Part shown: positions 35,815 to 45,722 of the stretch, in pieces | Layout: every line of letters starts with the position of its first letter | Position numbering within the stretch: the stretch's first letter is position 1 | Assembly (NCBI RefSeq): GCF_023283485.1 | Contig: NZ_JAKILU010000011.1 | Span: 58,657-122,656 of the forward strand | DNA length: 64,000 nucleotides | Reading direction: 5' to 3' | Origin: Shewanella glacialipiscicola | Lineage (GTDB): Bacteria; Pseudomonadota; Gammaproteobacteria; Enterobacterales; Shewanellaceae | Position numbers and translations under genes: made by a program | The notes under the pieces: model-generated | The model's database searches: none | Told to the model about the DNA's origin: nothing | What the model saw: the letters and a program-made list of their open reading frames with translations, nothing else

Positions 35815-36285
35815 ATGAAAATATTACTCGCCATTGTGGTGATAGCTGGGGTGATTTTTTACTTCTTTACCTCGATGAACGGCCAAAAAGCCGCCCAAGA
35901 AAATATCCGTTTGGGAAATGAGTTTTTAACCCAAAACAAAGCGAAAGAAGGCGTCATTACCACGACTTCAGGTTTGCAATATGAAGTGCTAACCCAGGGC
36001 GATGGCACTATTCATCCCAAAGCTAGCGATACTGTGACCGTGCATTATCATGGCACTTTACTAGACGGAAGCGTGTTTGACAGTTCAGTTGATCGCGGCG
36101 AGCCTATCGCATTTCCGCTTAATCGAGTGATTAAAGGCTGGACCGAGGGCGTACAACTGATGGTCGTTGGCGATAAAGTGCGTTTCTTTATTCCAAGTGA
36201 ACTCGCCTACGGTAACAGCAGCGCAGGCAAGATTAGCGGTGGTTCAATGTTAATTTTTGATGTAGAACTACTTAAGATTAATTAA
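35815..36285 (+). CDS. FKBP-type peptidyl-prolyl cis-trans isomerase, membrane anchored
   Basis: A 156-residue protein with an N-terminal hydrophobic segment (residues 3-20, no clear cleavage site) that likely anchors it facing the periplasm. The FKBP domain (about 45-156) shows GLQYEVLTQGDG, VTVHYHGTLLDGSVFDSS, GEPIAFPLNRVIKGWTEGVQLM and IPSELAYG, with the aromatic and Asp residues of the active pocket. It speeds proline isomerisation in folding envelope proteins. AAGGTG precedes the ATG. It stands alone with a terminator 70 bp on. Confidence 0.93.
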   Translation: MKILLAIVVIAGVIFYFFTSMNGQKAAQENIRLGNEFLTQNKAKEGVITTTSGLQYEVLTQGDGTIHPKASDTVTVHYHGTLLDGSVFDSSVDRGEPIAFPLNRVIKGWTEGVQLMVVGDKVRFFIPSELAYGNSSAGKISGGSMLIFDVELLKIN

Positions 36286-36358
36286 ATCTATCTTTAATAA
36301 GCTCGTCTCAAGGCATTAGTCTGTATTCACAGCATTTGCCTAAGCGTTTAATAAAGAT

Positions 36359-36390
36359 AAAAAGCCTTGCATTTTCGCAGGGCTTTTTTG
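36359..36390 (+). terminator. Terminator of the FKBP gene
   Basis: AAAGCCTTGC-ATTTTC-GCAGGGCTTTTTT, with one G-T pair in the stem. Confidence 0.8.
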
Positions 36391-36494
36391 ATCAAATCGT
36401 ATTAATAAGTTAGACGATTATGGACACGCTATTGCGCCAATATCACCCCATAAGGCCACAACGGCCGCAAGGGAAACTAGCAACAATAGCGTTG

Positions 36495-37280
36495 TTATGA
36501 GCGAGGGTAATCACTTGCGAGCATCACAGCTAACCCGCGGCAAACTAAGGTTTCCATATCCTCGACGCGATTAACCTGCATCCCGACCAAAGGAGTGCTC
36601 AGTGCCATCTGCTTTAAACTATCAAGGCAGCCTTGATAGTACGGTACGTTACTCATCATCCTACCCGCTAACCATACTCGATTCGGATTCAATAAGTTAA
36701 CCGCCCAAGCAAGCCCCATTCCTAGATAACTCCCGGCCCGATACAGTTCATCCTCCGTGGCAATATGACGACTTCGCACTGAATCGCCACTGGCCAACTG
36801 CTCTAAACTAAACTCACCTGATTCTGTCATCACGCGGCAATGACCTAATTCACCAGCCACACCCGTTGCGCCAGTAAAGACTTGCCCATTAAAGGCAATC
36901 GACATGCCAATTCCGGTGCCGCACATCACCAACAACTCACAAGCATATTTTGTATCGCAAGTGGCCTGCATACCCGCGTCGATATCGTTGCAGATAAACT
37001 CAAGTGTGCCTTGGGTTTTCACCGTATCCAAGCTCAATCCATTGAGTCCAGGTACTGATTTACACGACACCAAACGATTATTTTGTACCAGTCCAGGCAC
37101 AGCAATCGCGAGTTGGTAATCTTGTAAATCGTAATCACGCTCTAATGCGGCAATCTGGTTATTTAACTCTTCAATCTTAAAGCCTTCACCGGTAGGAATT
37201 TTATATTGTTCTGTATGTTCCGCCAGTTAAAGTTTAAACAGGGCCTTAGTCCCGCCTACATCTATGGTTAATACTTGCAT
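36495..37280 (-). pseudogene. ROK family sugar kinase gene with an in-frame stop codon
   Basis: The minus strand reads as one frame of 261 codons from the ATG at 37280 (GGAG site) except for a TAA at 37227-37229, codon 18. The residues before it (MQVLTIDVGGTKALFKL) are the ROK phosphate motif DxGGTK; those after it continue as a normal ROK kinase (IAVPGLVQNNRL, CGTGIGMSIAFNGQVFTGATGVAGELGHCRV). The usual CxCGxxGC zinc motif after GELGH is not seen, as in a subset of ROK proteins. Restart at a GTG at 37100 would lack the ATP site. It is therefore a likely recent nonsense pseudogene or sequencing error. Confidence 0.85.
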
Positions 37281-37658
37281 CGCCAGCTCCACTGATACAT
37301 GTCCCCCGCTCTGACCCCGAGCGAAGGTACAAAATATTAGCATGTTGGCAAAGTACTCGCGATAAAATAAATATTAAGCTGCTAATTTATAATGGGAAAA
37401 TCATTAAATTAGCTATAGATGATATTTCATATAATTGACTTTTTACCATGCTCAAACTGACTCCATTTATTCAGGCGTAAAAACCACGGTTAAAGTCCAT
37501 TCTCAGCACACACTCACAATTGTATATAAAATCCTTTATTCACTTCCCTTGCATCTAGAGCGTTAGCCTTGCGATAATCTAAGCGGGTTAAAACTCAAAT
37601 TAATATAAAACCTTTGCCTACCGACTCGCACTGCGTGCCGGTCTCACTTGGAGCCTAT
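37281..37658. other. Intergenic region between ROK pseudogene and aminopeptidase P
   Basis: About 380 bp, AT-rich, with divergent promoters expected but no clear element. I see no gene or repeat. Confidence 0.4.
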
Positions 37659-39446
37659 ATGTCACATTCTATCGCTAGCCGCCTCGGCGCTATTCGCAGC
37701 GAATTAACCACAGCCAATCTCGATGCATTTATTATTCCGCGCGCCGACGAATATCTGGGCGAATATGTACCTGAGCATAACGAGCGTTTGTATTGGGCGA
37801 CCCACTTTACGGGCTCAGCAGGGATGGCGATCGTATTAAAAGATAAGGCGGCTATTTTTACTGATGGCCGCTATACCGTGCAAGTTCGCCTACAAGTTGA
37901 TGCAGCACTTTTCAGCTACGAGAGCCTTACCGACACACCACAAATTGAGTGGTTATGTGATGCACTGCCAGCGGGTTCTCGCGTGGGATTTGATGCAAGA
38001 TTGCATACTTTAGCTTGGTTCGAAAACGCCAAAGCCATCTTAGACAAAGCGCAAATTGAATTAGTGTCTGTTGCGCAAAACCCGATTGATTTACATTGGC
38101 AACATCGCCCCGCGCCATCAAGCGCACCCATCACTTTATTCAGTAACGAGAGTGCCGGTAAAACCAGCCTACAAAAACGTACCGAAATTGGTGCATTAGT
38201 GAAAAAAGCCGGTGCCGATGTGGCTTTAATTGCCGCTTTAGATTCTTTCTGTTGGCTGTTAAATATTCGCGGCAACGATATACCACGCCTGCCTGTAGTG
38301 CTCGGTTGTGCCCTATTGTACGCCAATGGTGATATGGTGCTTTATACCGACTTAGCAAAATTACCTAAAGGTATTGAGGCCCATGTCGGTAAAGGCGTGA
38401 GCTTTAAAGCCGAGGCCACACTCGCCGATACACTTGCCAGCTTGCAGGGTGTAAAACTGTTAGCCGATCCTCATTCTGCTAACGCTTGGGCACAAAATAT
38501 TGCCCGTGAAGCCGGTGCTAAATTAATTGCAGGCATCGACCCTGTTGCATTACCCAAAGCGCAGAAAAACAGTGCAGAACTTGCCGGAATACGCGCCTGC
38601 CATATCCGTGATGGCGTCGCGGTGACGCGCTTTCTTGCATGGTTAGATGCCGAAGTTGCTTCAAATCATCTGCATAATGAAGCCACACTTGCGGATAAAT
38701 TAGAAAGTTTTCGCCTGCTGGATGAACATTATCGCGAGCCGAGTTTTGATACCATTTCTGCTGCTGGCGCTAATGCCGCCATGTGCCATTACAATCACAA
38801 CAATGGCACGCCCGCCATGATGGCGATGAATAGCCTTTATTTAGTGGATTCTGGCGCGCAATATATTGACGGTACTACCGATGTAACCCGTACGATCGCC
38901 ATTGGTAATGTTACCGATGAACATAAAAAAATGGTGACCTTAGTACTAAAAGGTCATATTGCGCTTGACCAAGCCCGCTTTCCTAAAGGCACTTCAGGCC
39001 AGCAACTAGATGCGTTCGCGCGCCAACATCTATGGCAATATGGTTTTGATTACGACCACGGCACTGGCCATGGCGTAGGCCATTTTCTCAGTGTGCACGA
39101 AGGCCCGCAGCGCATAGGTAAAAATGTCAACGGTATTGCACTGCTGCCCGGTATGGTGCTTTCTAACGAGCCAGGTTATTACCGTGCAGACAATTTTGGT
39201 ATTCGCTTAGAAAACTTAGTGGTAGTGCAACACTGCGAGGCACTTAAAGGCGCTGAGCGTGAAATGTATGAATTTGATGCGCTGACAATGATCCCTATGG
39301 ATAAGCGTCTTATCGATAAGCATATGTTAACGCAAGGGGAAATCAGTTGGTTCAATGCCTACCATCAGCAAGTGTACGATACCTTAGCCCCATTGATGTC
39401 GGGTGATGAATTAGCCTGGCTAACCCAAGCGACTCGGGCGATTTAA
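37659..39446 (+). CDS. Xaa-Pro aminopeptidase (aminopeptidase P, M24B)
   Basis: A 595-residue enzyme that removes N-terminal residues ahead of proline. It has the three-part layout of eukaryotic-like long aminopeptidase P: two creatinase-N domains (about 8-135 and 150-305) and the pita-bread catalytic domain. Metal ligands are visible: Asp in LVDSGAQYIDGTTDVTRTIA, His in DHGTGHGVGHFL and HEGPQR, Glu in LSNEPGYY and IRLENL. The start MSHSIASR at 37659 has a TTGGAG site. Its length is close to the 600-residue type rather than E. coli PepP (441). It is monocistronic. Confidence 0.93.
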   Translation: MSHSIASRLGAIRSELTTANLDAFIIPRADEYLGEYVPEHNERLYWATHFTGSAGMAIVLKDKAAIFTDGRYTVQVRLQVDAALFSYESLTDTPQIEWLCDALPAGSRVGFDARLHTLAWFENAKAILDKAQIELVSVAQNPIDLHWQHRPAPSSAPITLFSNESAGKTSLQKRTEIGALVKKAGADVALIAALDSFCWLLNIRGNDIPRLPVVLGCALLYANGDMVLYTDLAKLPKGIEAHVGKGVSFKAEATLADTLASLQGVKLLADPHSANAWAQNIAREAGAKLIAGIDPVALPKAQKNSAELAGIRACHIRDGVAVTRFLAWLDAEVASNHLHNEATLADKLESFRLLDEHYREPSFDTISAAGANAAMCHYNHNNGTPAMMAMNSLYLVDSGAQYIDGTTDVTRTIAIGNVTDEHKKMVTLVLKGHIALDQARFPKGTSGQQLDAFARQHLWQYGFDYDHGTGHGVGHFLSVHEGPQRIGKNVNGIALLPGMVLSNEPGYYRADNFGIRLENLVVVQHCEALKGAEREMYEFDALTMIPMDKRLIDKHMLTQGEISWFNAYHQQVYDTLAPLMSGDELAWLTQATRAI

Positions 39447-39506
39447 GTATAAAAGAAGCAAACAGGAGTATTAAAGCATTGCTGCTTTATCATAGCTCCC
39501 GTACAC

Positions 39507-39542
39507 AGAACCGCTCAAGCCAGTATATTTGAGCGGTTTTTA
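39507..39542 (+). terminator. Terminator of the aminopeptidase P gene
   Basis: AACCGCTCAA, loop, TTGAGCGGTT then Ts. Confidence 0.8.
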
Positions 39543-40030
39543 CTGCAACATAATGTATTTTATATTTTTGAAGATCTTGGGCGGAGCACCTTAATTAATA
39601 AACGAAATATCGCCATATCATGCTGTGCAATAAACAACCTATTGCTCACACTCTGACTTTTGTGCCATCCAAACTACTTAGCTGTGCATCTCAATTAACA
39701 ATATCGATTCCACTATTTTATGCAGGATTTATATGGCGTGATAAATCACTCAACACGATTAACCCTATAATAAAAAAGGAAATAGTAACCTAACAGCATA
39801 AACACTTGTTTTAATGTTGTTATTTTGAGGTGAAAAAACCATATTTTGCAATAGCTTATAAATACAACAATCGACTGATTATCACTAAACTTAAGTAAAT
39901 ACTTATCTCCTATACCCATACAAAAATGATAGCCTTGTCACATAACAAGCTAGCACCAATGAGTGCTAGCACAGATTAATACCCCACTTATACCCTAAAT
40001 CATCGTATCGGCCAGGAATGGACACACTAA
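39543..40030. other. Intergenic region upstream of the chemoreceptor
   Basis: About 490 bp without a supported gene. A hairpin GCTAGCAC-CAATGA-GTGCTAGC occurs at 39949-39970, preceded by a short CTTGT/ACAAG repeat; its position 60 bp before the chemoreceptor start suggests regulation or a leader structure. Confidence 0.5.
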
Positions 40031-41599
40031 ATGAGCCCGAGTAACCCTAATTTCAATAAGCCTATAAACATGAATCGTGTAGATCAAGAAGTTCGGTTAC
40101 ACCCAAATGATGAACTCATTTCAACCACAGACACTCGCGGTACTATCACTTACGTTAATACCCGTTTTGCCGAAGTGTCTGGCTATAGCGCCCAAGAATT
40201 AATTGGTAGTGCCCACAATATTGTGCGCCATCCCGATATGCCCAGCGAAGCCTTCAAAGAGATGTGGGAAAAATTAAAATCGGGCCAGTCTTGGCGCGGG
40301 ATTGTTAAAAACCGCTGTAAGAATGGTGGATTTTACTGGGTTGATGCTTTCGTCTCGCCCTTATTTGAAAACGGCACCATAGTGGGTTATCAATCGGTTC
40401 GTATTCATCCACAGGCTAACTACATCAGTAAAGCTAATGAAATTTATCAGAAGCTTAAGCAAAATAAATCCATCCCTAAGCCTTTGAGCCTAATGCAAAA
40501 ACGCATTATTTCAGCCGTGGTGGTTTCAATAGGTTTACTGCTTGCTGGCTATTTTTGGGGGTGGGGAGTGATTATTGCGGGGGCGGTTCTAATGAGCATC
40601 AACTTGGCCATATTCTATGATGAAGCATTTTTGATCCCCGCCAAATTAATTGAAATGCAAACTAAATACGATTCGATTAGTCGCTACATTTATTCTGGCG
40701 CTGATACCTCATCGATTCTCGATTTTCAGTTAATTATGCTGCAAGCAAAAATGAATGGCGTGCTTGGGCGTACTCAAGATCAAGCCAATCAACTGCACGG
40801 TATCGCCGACCAATTAGTTGTTGCGACAGGGCAAACTTATGTCAGTTTAGATCAAGAGAAAAATCAATTAGAACAGCTTGCAAGCGCTATGGAAGAAATG
40901 AGTTCAACCATTGCTGAAGTGGCCCAAAATACCCAATTGACCTCGAGCAGCATCAATACTGCCCATGAGCTTTGTCTTAAAAGCAGCGCCCACATGCAAG
41001 CCAACACTCAAAAAGTAGAACAATTGGCGAAATCTGTTGCCGACGCCGCCACGAATGCCCAGCAATTGAATAAAGAAGCCGAGCAAGTCGCTAATGCGAT
41101 GGGAGAGATTGACTCGATTGCCGAGCAAACTAACCTACTCGCACTCAATGCTGCGATTGAAGCTGCAAGGGCGGGCGAGCAAGGTCGCGGATTTGCCGTG
41201 GTGGCCGATGAGGTTCGCGCCCTGTCGAGCAGAACTCAACTGTCAACCAACAGCATTTCTAAAAGTGTCGATAAAATGTTTACCATGCTTAACGCTTGGG
41301 CAAAAGAAATGGAGCAAAGCCGCCAACACGCTGAGCGTTGCGCGAGCGACATTCAACTGTCGGCCGAGAATGTGAATACCATTTATCAAGAAGTCAGTGA
41401 CATGCATAACTTTGCCCAACAAAATGCCGTTGCCGCCGCTCAACAACGGCAAGTGGTTAATGAGATCGCCAGCAATATCCATTCTATCGCCCATGTCAGT
41501 CATGAAAACCTAGCTGCAACCCATCTGATTGGTGATGCTGCTAACTTACTAAAACATAATGCTGAAAAAGCCCTCAGCCTGAGACGCACTTTCGGCTAA
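40031..41599 (+). CDS. Methyl-accepting chemotaxis protein with N-terminal PAS domain (Aer-like)
   Basis: A 522-residue chemoreceptor. Residues about 20-130 are a PAS domain ([39 protein letters not shown]), as in Aer-type redox sensors; two closely spaced membrane helices lie about 158-200; the rest is the cytoplasmic signalling coiled coil with the hairpin tip [20 protein letters not shown] and [14 protein letters not shown]. There is no periplasmic sensing domain, so the cue is internal, perhaps FAD redox state or oxygen. It is not next to chemotaxis genes. Confidence 0.93.
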   Translation: MSPSNPNFNKPINMNRVDQEVRLHPNDELISTTDTRGTITYVNTRFAEVSGYSAQELIGSAHNIVRHPDMPSEAFKEMWEKLKSGQSWRGIVKNRCKNGGFYWVDAFVSPLFENGTIVGYQSVRIHPQANYISKANEIYQKLKQNKSIPKPLSLMQKRIISAVVVSIGLLLAGYFWGWGVIIAGAVLMSINLAIFYDEAFLIPAKLIEMQTKYDSISRYIYSGADTSSILDFQLIMLQAKMNGVLGRTQDQANQLHGIADQLVVATGQTYVSLDQEKNQLEQLASAMEEMSSTIAEVAQNTQLTSSSINTAHELCLKSSAHMQANTQKVEQLAKSVADAATNAQQLNKEAEQVANAMGEIDSIAEQTNLLALNAAIEAARAGEQGRGFAVVADEVRALSSRTQLSTNSISKSVDKMFTMLNAWAKEMEQSRQHAERCASDIQLSAENVNTIYQEVSDMHNFAQQNAVAAAQQRQVVNEIASNIHSIAHVSHENLAATHLIGDAANLLKHNAEKALSLRRTFG

Positions 41600-41803
41600 A
41601 TATACCTATTTGAGACACTGTGATATCGCAGCTTAGACTGCGGTATTTTTTGTCAGCTCTTTATCCCTAATGCCTTATCACTAATTTGCACGAAATTAGC
41701 CTCAGCGCGGCAGAATAGTGACTCAACCTTTTATCCCTTCTGGGTTAAATCATTCAGATAAAACGCCAAAACACTAAAAAATTCAGGTTTTAACCGGAAT
41801 TTT

Positions 41804-41812
41804 TGCTATACT
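41804..41812 (+). promoter_or_regulatory. Extended -10 promoter of the DEAD-box helicase gene
   Basis: TGCTATACT at 41804-41812 is an extended -10 element without a good -35. A start near 41819 would give a leader of about 165 nt before the ATG at 41986. Long leaders are known for cold-shock helicase mRNAs. Confidence 0.5.
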
Positions 41813-41985
41813 CCGCGCCCGCCATTTTTCTTATAAATCTGTGTGGAAGAATGAGCTAGCCTAGCGTCTACTGTGAAGCCTAAGTGATACTGATATCAAT
41901 AAATCTCAGTCGGCAAAACAGCAAAAAGCGGCTTTAGGTGCTTGAATGTTTGAATGTTTGAATAAGTAAATGACAGGAATCCAAA
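41813..41985 (+). other. Long leader region of the DEAD-box helicase gene
   Basis: No gene. It contains three near-perfect copies of the octamer TTTGAATG at about 41943-41964, just before the ribosome site. A regulatory role is possible but unsupported otherwise. Confidence 0.45.
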
Positions 41986-43287
41986 ATGAGATTTGAATCT
42001 TTTAGTTTTTCCCCCGAGATTTTGCGCGCTATCTCAGATTGCGGTTATCAACAAATGACGCCTATTCAGCAGCAAGCGATACCTGCTATCCGCCGCGGCC
42101 AAGATGTTTTAGCCAGTGCGCAAACAGGTACGGGTAAAACCGCTGCCTTTGCCCTGCCGATTCTGCAAAAGATGGTTGAAAAACCAAGTGAAACGTTAAA
42201 GTCTAATACCCGTGTATTAATCCTTACGCCGACCCGTGAACTTGCCGCGCAAGTGGCTGATAACGTTGTTGCTTACTGTAAATACCTAAACTTCAGTGTA
42301 TTAACCATTTATGGCGGCGTAAAAATAGAGACTCAAGCGCAAAAGCTAAAACGCGGTGCAGATGTGATTGTTGCCACGCCAGGCCGTTTACTTGAGCACC
42401 TTACTGCCTGTAACTTAAGCTTATCAAACGTCGACTTTTTAGTCCTCGATGAAGCTGACCGCATGCTAGATATGGGCTTTAGCGCCGATATTCAAAAAAT
42501 TCTACAAGCGGTAAATAAAAAACGCCAAAATCTACTGTTCTCAGCCACCTTCTCAAGCGCGGTGAAAAAACTCGCCAACGATATGATGGTCAAACCATTA
42601 GTCATCAGTGTCGATAAGCAAAACACCACAGCTGATACCGTTAGCCAAGTGGTTTATCCGGTTGAGCAGCGCCGTAAACGCGAATTATTATCTGAGCTTA
42701 TCGGTAAGAAAAACTGGCAACAGGTATTGGTATTTACCGCAACCCGTGATGCCGCTGATACCTTAGTGAAAGAATTGAATTTAGATGGTATTCCATCTGA
42801 AGTGGTCCACGGTGAAAAAGGCCAAGGTAGCCGCCGTCGTGCCCTACGTGAGTTTGTGGCAGGTGATGTGCGCGTACTGGTTGCCACCGAAGTTGCGGCG
42901 CGCGGTTTAGATATTCCAAGCCTTGAATACGTAGTCAACTACGACTTGCCTTTCCTCGCAGAAGACTATGTACATCGTATCGGTCGTACGGGCCGTGCGG
43001 GTAAAACAGGCGTTGCAATTTCATTTGTAAGCCGTGAAGAAGAACGCACTTTAGCCGATATCGAAAAACTTATCGGTCAACAGATTCGCCGCGTAACTGT
43101 GCCAGGTTATGAAGTCGGTAGCCGCGAATTACTGTTAAAACAACTGCAAACTCGTCGCAGCTTTGCTAAAAACCAACAAAGAACTGACAACGTTGGCGCT
43201 CAAGTTACTGCAGAGAAAAACATGCAAGGCCGCCGCGTAAAAATGAAGGTGGGTCAAGCGCCTAGCAAAGTAAAAAAGCTTAAGTAA
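41986..43287 (+). CDS. DEAD-box ATP-dependent RNA helicase (second RhlE-like)
   Basis: A 433-residue helicase with all expected motifs: MTPIQQQAIPAI, AQTGTGKTAA, PTRELAAQV, TPGRLLEHL, DEADRM, SATFS, ARGLDIPS and HRIGRTGRAG. The C-terminal ~60 residues are basic and rich in Arg, Lys and Gln. AGGAA precedes the ATG. It is similar to the helicase at 16750-17988 but clearly a different gene. It probably acts in RNA remodelling in ribosome assembly or in the cold. A perfect bidirectional terminator follows. Confidence 0.92.
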   Translation: MRFESFSFSPEILRAISDCGYQQMTPIQQQAIPAIRRGQDVLASAQTGTGKTAAFALPILQKMVEKPSETLKSNTRVLILTPTRELAAQVADNVVAYCKYLNFSVLTIYGGVKIETQAQKLKRGADVIVATPGRLLEHLTACNLSLSNVDFLVLDEADRMLDMGFSADIQKILQAVNKKRQNLLFSATFSSAVKKLANDMMVKPLVISVDKQNTTADTVSQVVYPVEQRRKRELLSELIGKKNWQQVLVFTATRDAADTLVKELNLDGIPSEVVHGEKGQGSRRRALREFVAGDVRVLVATEVAARGLDIPSLEYVVNYDLPFLAEDYVHRIGRTGRAGKTGVAISFVSREEERTLADIEKLIGQQIRRVTVPGYEVGSRELLLKQLQTRRSFAKNQQRTDNVGAQVTAEKNMQGRRVKMKVGQAPSKVKKLK

Positions 43288-43343
43288 TCGCAAAACGGAT
43301 GGGGTAAAGCCAATGGCGTTTAAGCCCATCCCACATGTTTTAG

Positions 43344-43382
43344 TCAAATCGGCCACAACAACTGTTGTGGCCGATTTTTTAT
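43344..43382. terminator. Bidirectional terminator after the helicase gene
   Basis: AAATCGGCCACAAC-AACT-GTTGTGGCCGATTTTTT, a perfect 14-bp stem with T-run. Confidence 0.92.
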
Positions 43383-43473
43383 AGTGATATTTCTCAAAAT
43401 GTGCTCGCCGTAATGCTGAGTCAATATAAACCATAAAAGCTCTGCTAAAAAACATCGAATCGAAATATCTCTG

Positions 43474-43689
43474 CTATTTCCAACCTTGAAGCCAATGGGT
43501 TTTATCTTTTAAATCAAGCCAGTTTATCGGTATTACTCGTTTAGACATCACAGCTTCAATTGAACATGAGACAACTAAGCCTTCCTCATCGAATTCAATT
43601 TCTGTAATTAAAAAATGTTTCTCTTTATGGGCCGGTTTTACCGCAGTCCACTTACTGTTGAGTAATTTTTTAGGGTTAATTTGATTCAT
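43474..43689 (-). CDS. TIGR02450 family tryptophan-rich small protein
   Basis: A 71-residue protein when started at MNQINPKKLLNSKW (43689), which has a GGAG site 6 bp upstream; a longer open frame to 43797 has no such site. The KLLNSKWTAVKP start, EKHFLITEI and the C-terminal NWLDLKDKTHWLQGWK with conserved tryptophans match the TIGR02450 family of small marine gammaproteobacterial proteins of unknown function. It is monocistronic and convergent with the helicase gene. Confidence 0.85.
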   Translation of the reverse strand: MNQINPKKLLNSKWTAVKPAHKEKHFLITEIEFDEEGLVVSCSIEAVMSKRVIPINWLDLKDKTHWLQGWK

Positions 43690-43971
43690 TAAAACTCCAT
43701 AAAACAGTCGAGTTAACGTTGCACTTATCCTATCAGACTGCCTATACGCTATTTTAGGCACAAGGGATCTCTCATAAACGCCGTTAATAGTAAGCATATA
43801 ATGCTATTGCATTGAATATTCATAAGGAGTTAGTCACTGCAGAATAATCAATATCGGTTTTAGTGGCACTTTGCTAAACTAGCCCCGCCGCAATCCAAGC
43901 GTTCGAGCTCAGCATCATTTATGCTGATGGTTCAAACAGATAACATCACTTCAGCCCGCGGCGGAGCCATA

Positions 43972-44607
43972 ATGAATTCTCAAACCTATAACCAAGTTGT
44001 GCTGGAGCTCGCCATTGCGGGCCTTGCCGATTTAACCGCCTCAGCACAAACGAAAAAAGCCCAACGCACACCTGCGCAGGAAAGCCATTTTTTGTGTAAT
44101 TGGATGGTCGAATCCTTAAAAGAAAAACGTTTTTCTAAACTGGTTGCTGACGACCTAACAGCGTGGATCCGCTTAGCCCGCAGCCAAGGTGCAGGCGCTG
44201 AACTCAAACATTTATTAGAAAGAATTGTGTATCAATATCAGGCTATTGAACAAACTGAGCCCGCCTTAGGAATAGGTTTGAATGCCATGCTTGAGGAACT
44301 AAAACAGGCACAATGGCTAGTCTTTACGGATACTGACATTACTGCAAAACTTAAGCTCGATGGCGATGGTCAATCCAGCTTAGTGATTGATGCAAAAGAA
44401 TTTAGCCAACATATCAAAGATAATCAGCTGGTAAAGCCAATTAACTTATATGTCCGTGCCGACGAACAACAACTGACGCGAATTGCGTTATCCCATGGCT
44501 TACTGCTTAGCCAAAGCAATAAGAAAACTAGCTTAATTAAACATCATAAAACTTATCGAATTTATCCCCACAATCAACAACCTGCCCTGTGCCAGCTATT
44601 AGCATAA
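43972..44607 (+). CDS. DUF2913-like protein
   Basis: A 211-residue soluble, mainly helical protein (NQVVLELAIAGLADLTASAQTKKAQRTPAQESHFLCNWMVESLKEKRFSKLVADDLTAWIRLARSQG then a mixed C-terminal part). It resembles the DUF2913 family found in Shewanella and Vibrio, with no known function. The ATG at 43972 is chosen for its GGAG; the frame is open 51 bp further upstream. Family assignment is from memory and moderately sure. Confidence 0.72.
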   Translation: MNSQTYNQVVLELAIAGLADLTASAQTKKAQRTPAQESHFLCNWMVESLKEKRFSKLVADDLTAWIRLARSQGAGAELKHLLERIVYQYQAIEQTEPALGIGLNAMLEELKQAQWLVFTDTDITAKLKLDGDGQSSLVIDAKEFSQHIKDNQLVKPINLYVRADEQQLTRIALSHGLLLSQSNKKTSLIKHHKTYRIYPHNQQPALCQLLA

Positions 44608-44741
44608 AGTATAATTACTTAATCTGTTGAAATGCTTGAATATGACTTGTGTGATAAAAGAAGCATTTTATTCACATAAGTCAGGTAAGATGAACACAAA
44701 ATTATGCTGAGAGACATCAAGATAACAGGGATGAGGACAAG

Positions 44742-45494
44742 ATGGTTAAGCGAGGTTTACAGTATAAACACTTAATTCAATTCGCTTTATTGATCCTTTT
44801 TTTGACTCAGCAACAGGCCTTCGCACAGTCGCTTAAATACAATATCACTGGCTCTTACTCTTGGTATCCTTACTTTATTGATCATCAAGCAGAGGCACCG
44901 GGGATGATCGCAGAACTGATCCCAATGATTTTATCATTAGCTAAAGTTGAAGCTGAAATCCTCGACTTACCACCTAAGCGCACCAACAATGCTCTTGAAA
45001 CGGGTCTACTCGACTTTGATATTGTCAGTCCGAGCTGGTTTGCAAAACAAGATTTAGGGCCGCTATTTGTTAAATCTACGCCCATCATTCAAATCACCGA
45101 ATATGTGGTCACACTGCCCGAAAACCTGAGTCAATATCGTGATATCAACCAGATAAGAGGTAAAGAAGTAGGCACGGTGCGCGGCTATTTATACCACGAC
45201 GATCAACATTTTATCCGTGCCGACTTTGCTTCCGAACAAGAGCTGCTCAAAGCTTTAGACAAACACAGAGTCAAAGCCATTATTGCGGGTAATTATCCTG
45301 CTCTGTATTGGTCGACTCAGCTAGGGATCCCTGTGGCACTTGCGGCGGTACATTCCGATGGTGATTTAGTATTTCGATTACGTAAAGAACACGCTGCTCT
45401 ACTTCCTGCTATCAATCAAGCTATAGCGACCCTTAAGGCTAATGGAAATATTGATAAGATCATCAAAAAGTACACTCAAACTCAGATAAGTTAA
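44742..45494 (+). CDS. Periplasmic solute-binding protein (SBP_bac_3-like)
   Basis: A 250-residue protein with a signal peptide (about residues 1-29, ending AFAQS) and a type-II binding protein fold of the amino acid-binding family 3: TGSYSWYPYFIDHQAEAPGMIAELIPMILSLAKVEAEI, then GKEVGTVRGYLY and a C-terminal AIATLKANGNIDKIIKKYTQTQ helix. No permease or ATPase gene is adjacent, so it may be an orphan binding or sensory protein. GAGG site 5 bp before the ATG. Confidence 0.85.
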   Translation: MVKRGLQYKHLIQFALLILFLTQQQAFAQSLKYNITGSYSWYPYFIDHQAEAPGMIAELIPMILSLAKVEAEILDLPPKRTNNALETGLLDFDIVSPSWFAKQDLGPLFVKSTPIIQITEYVVTLPENLSQYRDINQIRGKEVGTVRGYLYHDDQHFIRADFASEQELLKALDKHRVKAIIAGNYPALYWSTQLGIPVALAAVHSDGDLVFRLRKEHAALLPAINQAIATLKANGNIDKIIKKYTQTQIS

Positions 45495-45680
45495 TATAAA
45501 CAAATAAATAGGGTAAAATATAAGGCTAGGTCACCCACAATACCTAGCTCAAATTATAGGTTAAACCACTCACGATAAAAGCTATTTGATATGTTAATAG
45601 CCAAAAAGATTGTCCCAGCAATGCTGCGTCAATAACGTTATTGATTCATATACCTTTGAGTAACACGTTCTCTTAATAAC

Positions 45681-45703
45681 AAAAAAGCGCCCGAAGGCGC
45701 TTA
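45681..45703 (-). terminator. Terminator of the AOR operon
   Basis: On the minus strand AAGCGCC-TTCG-GGCGCTTTTTTG, 20 bp after the last gene. Confidence 0.85.
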
Positions 45704-45722
45704 TTAATAGAGTAATTTAACC

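Noticed and set aside
36495..37100. A short intact ROK kinase starting with GTG at 37100
   Set aside because: It would lack the DxGGTK phosphate motif, which is found in frame upstream of a single stop; the gene is better read as interrupted.
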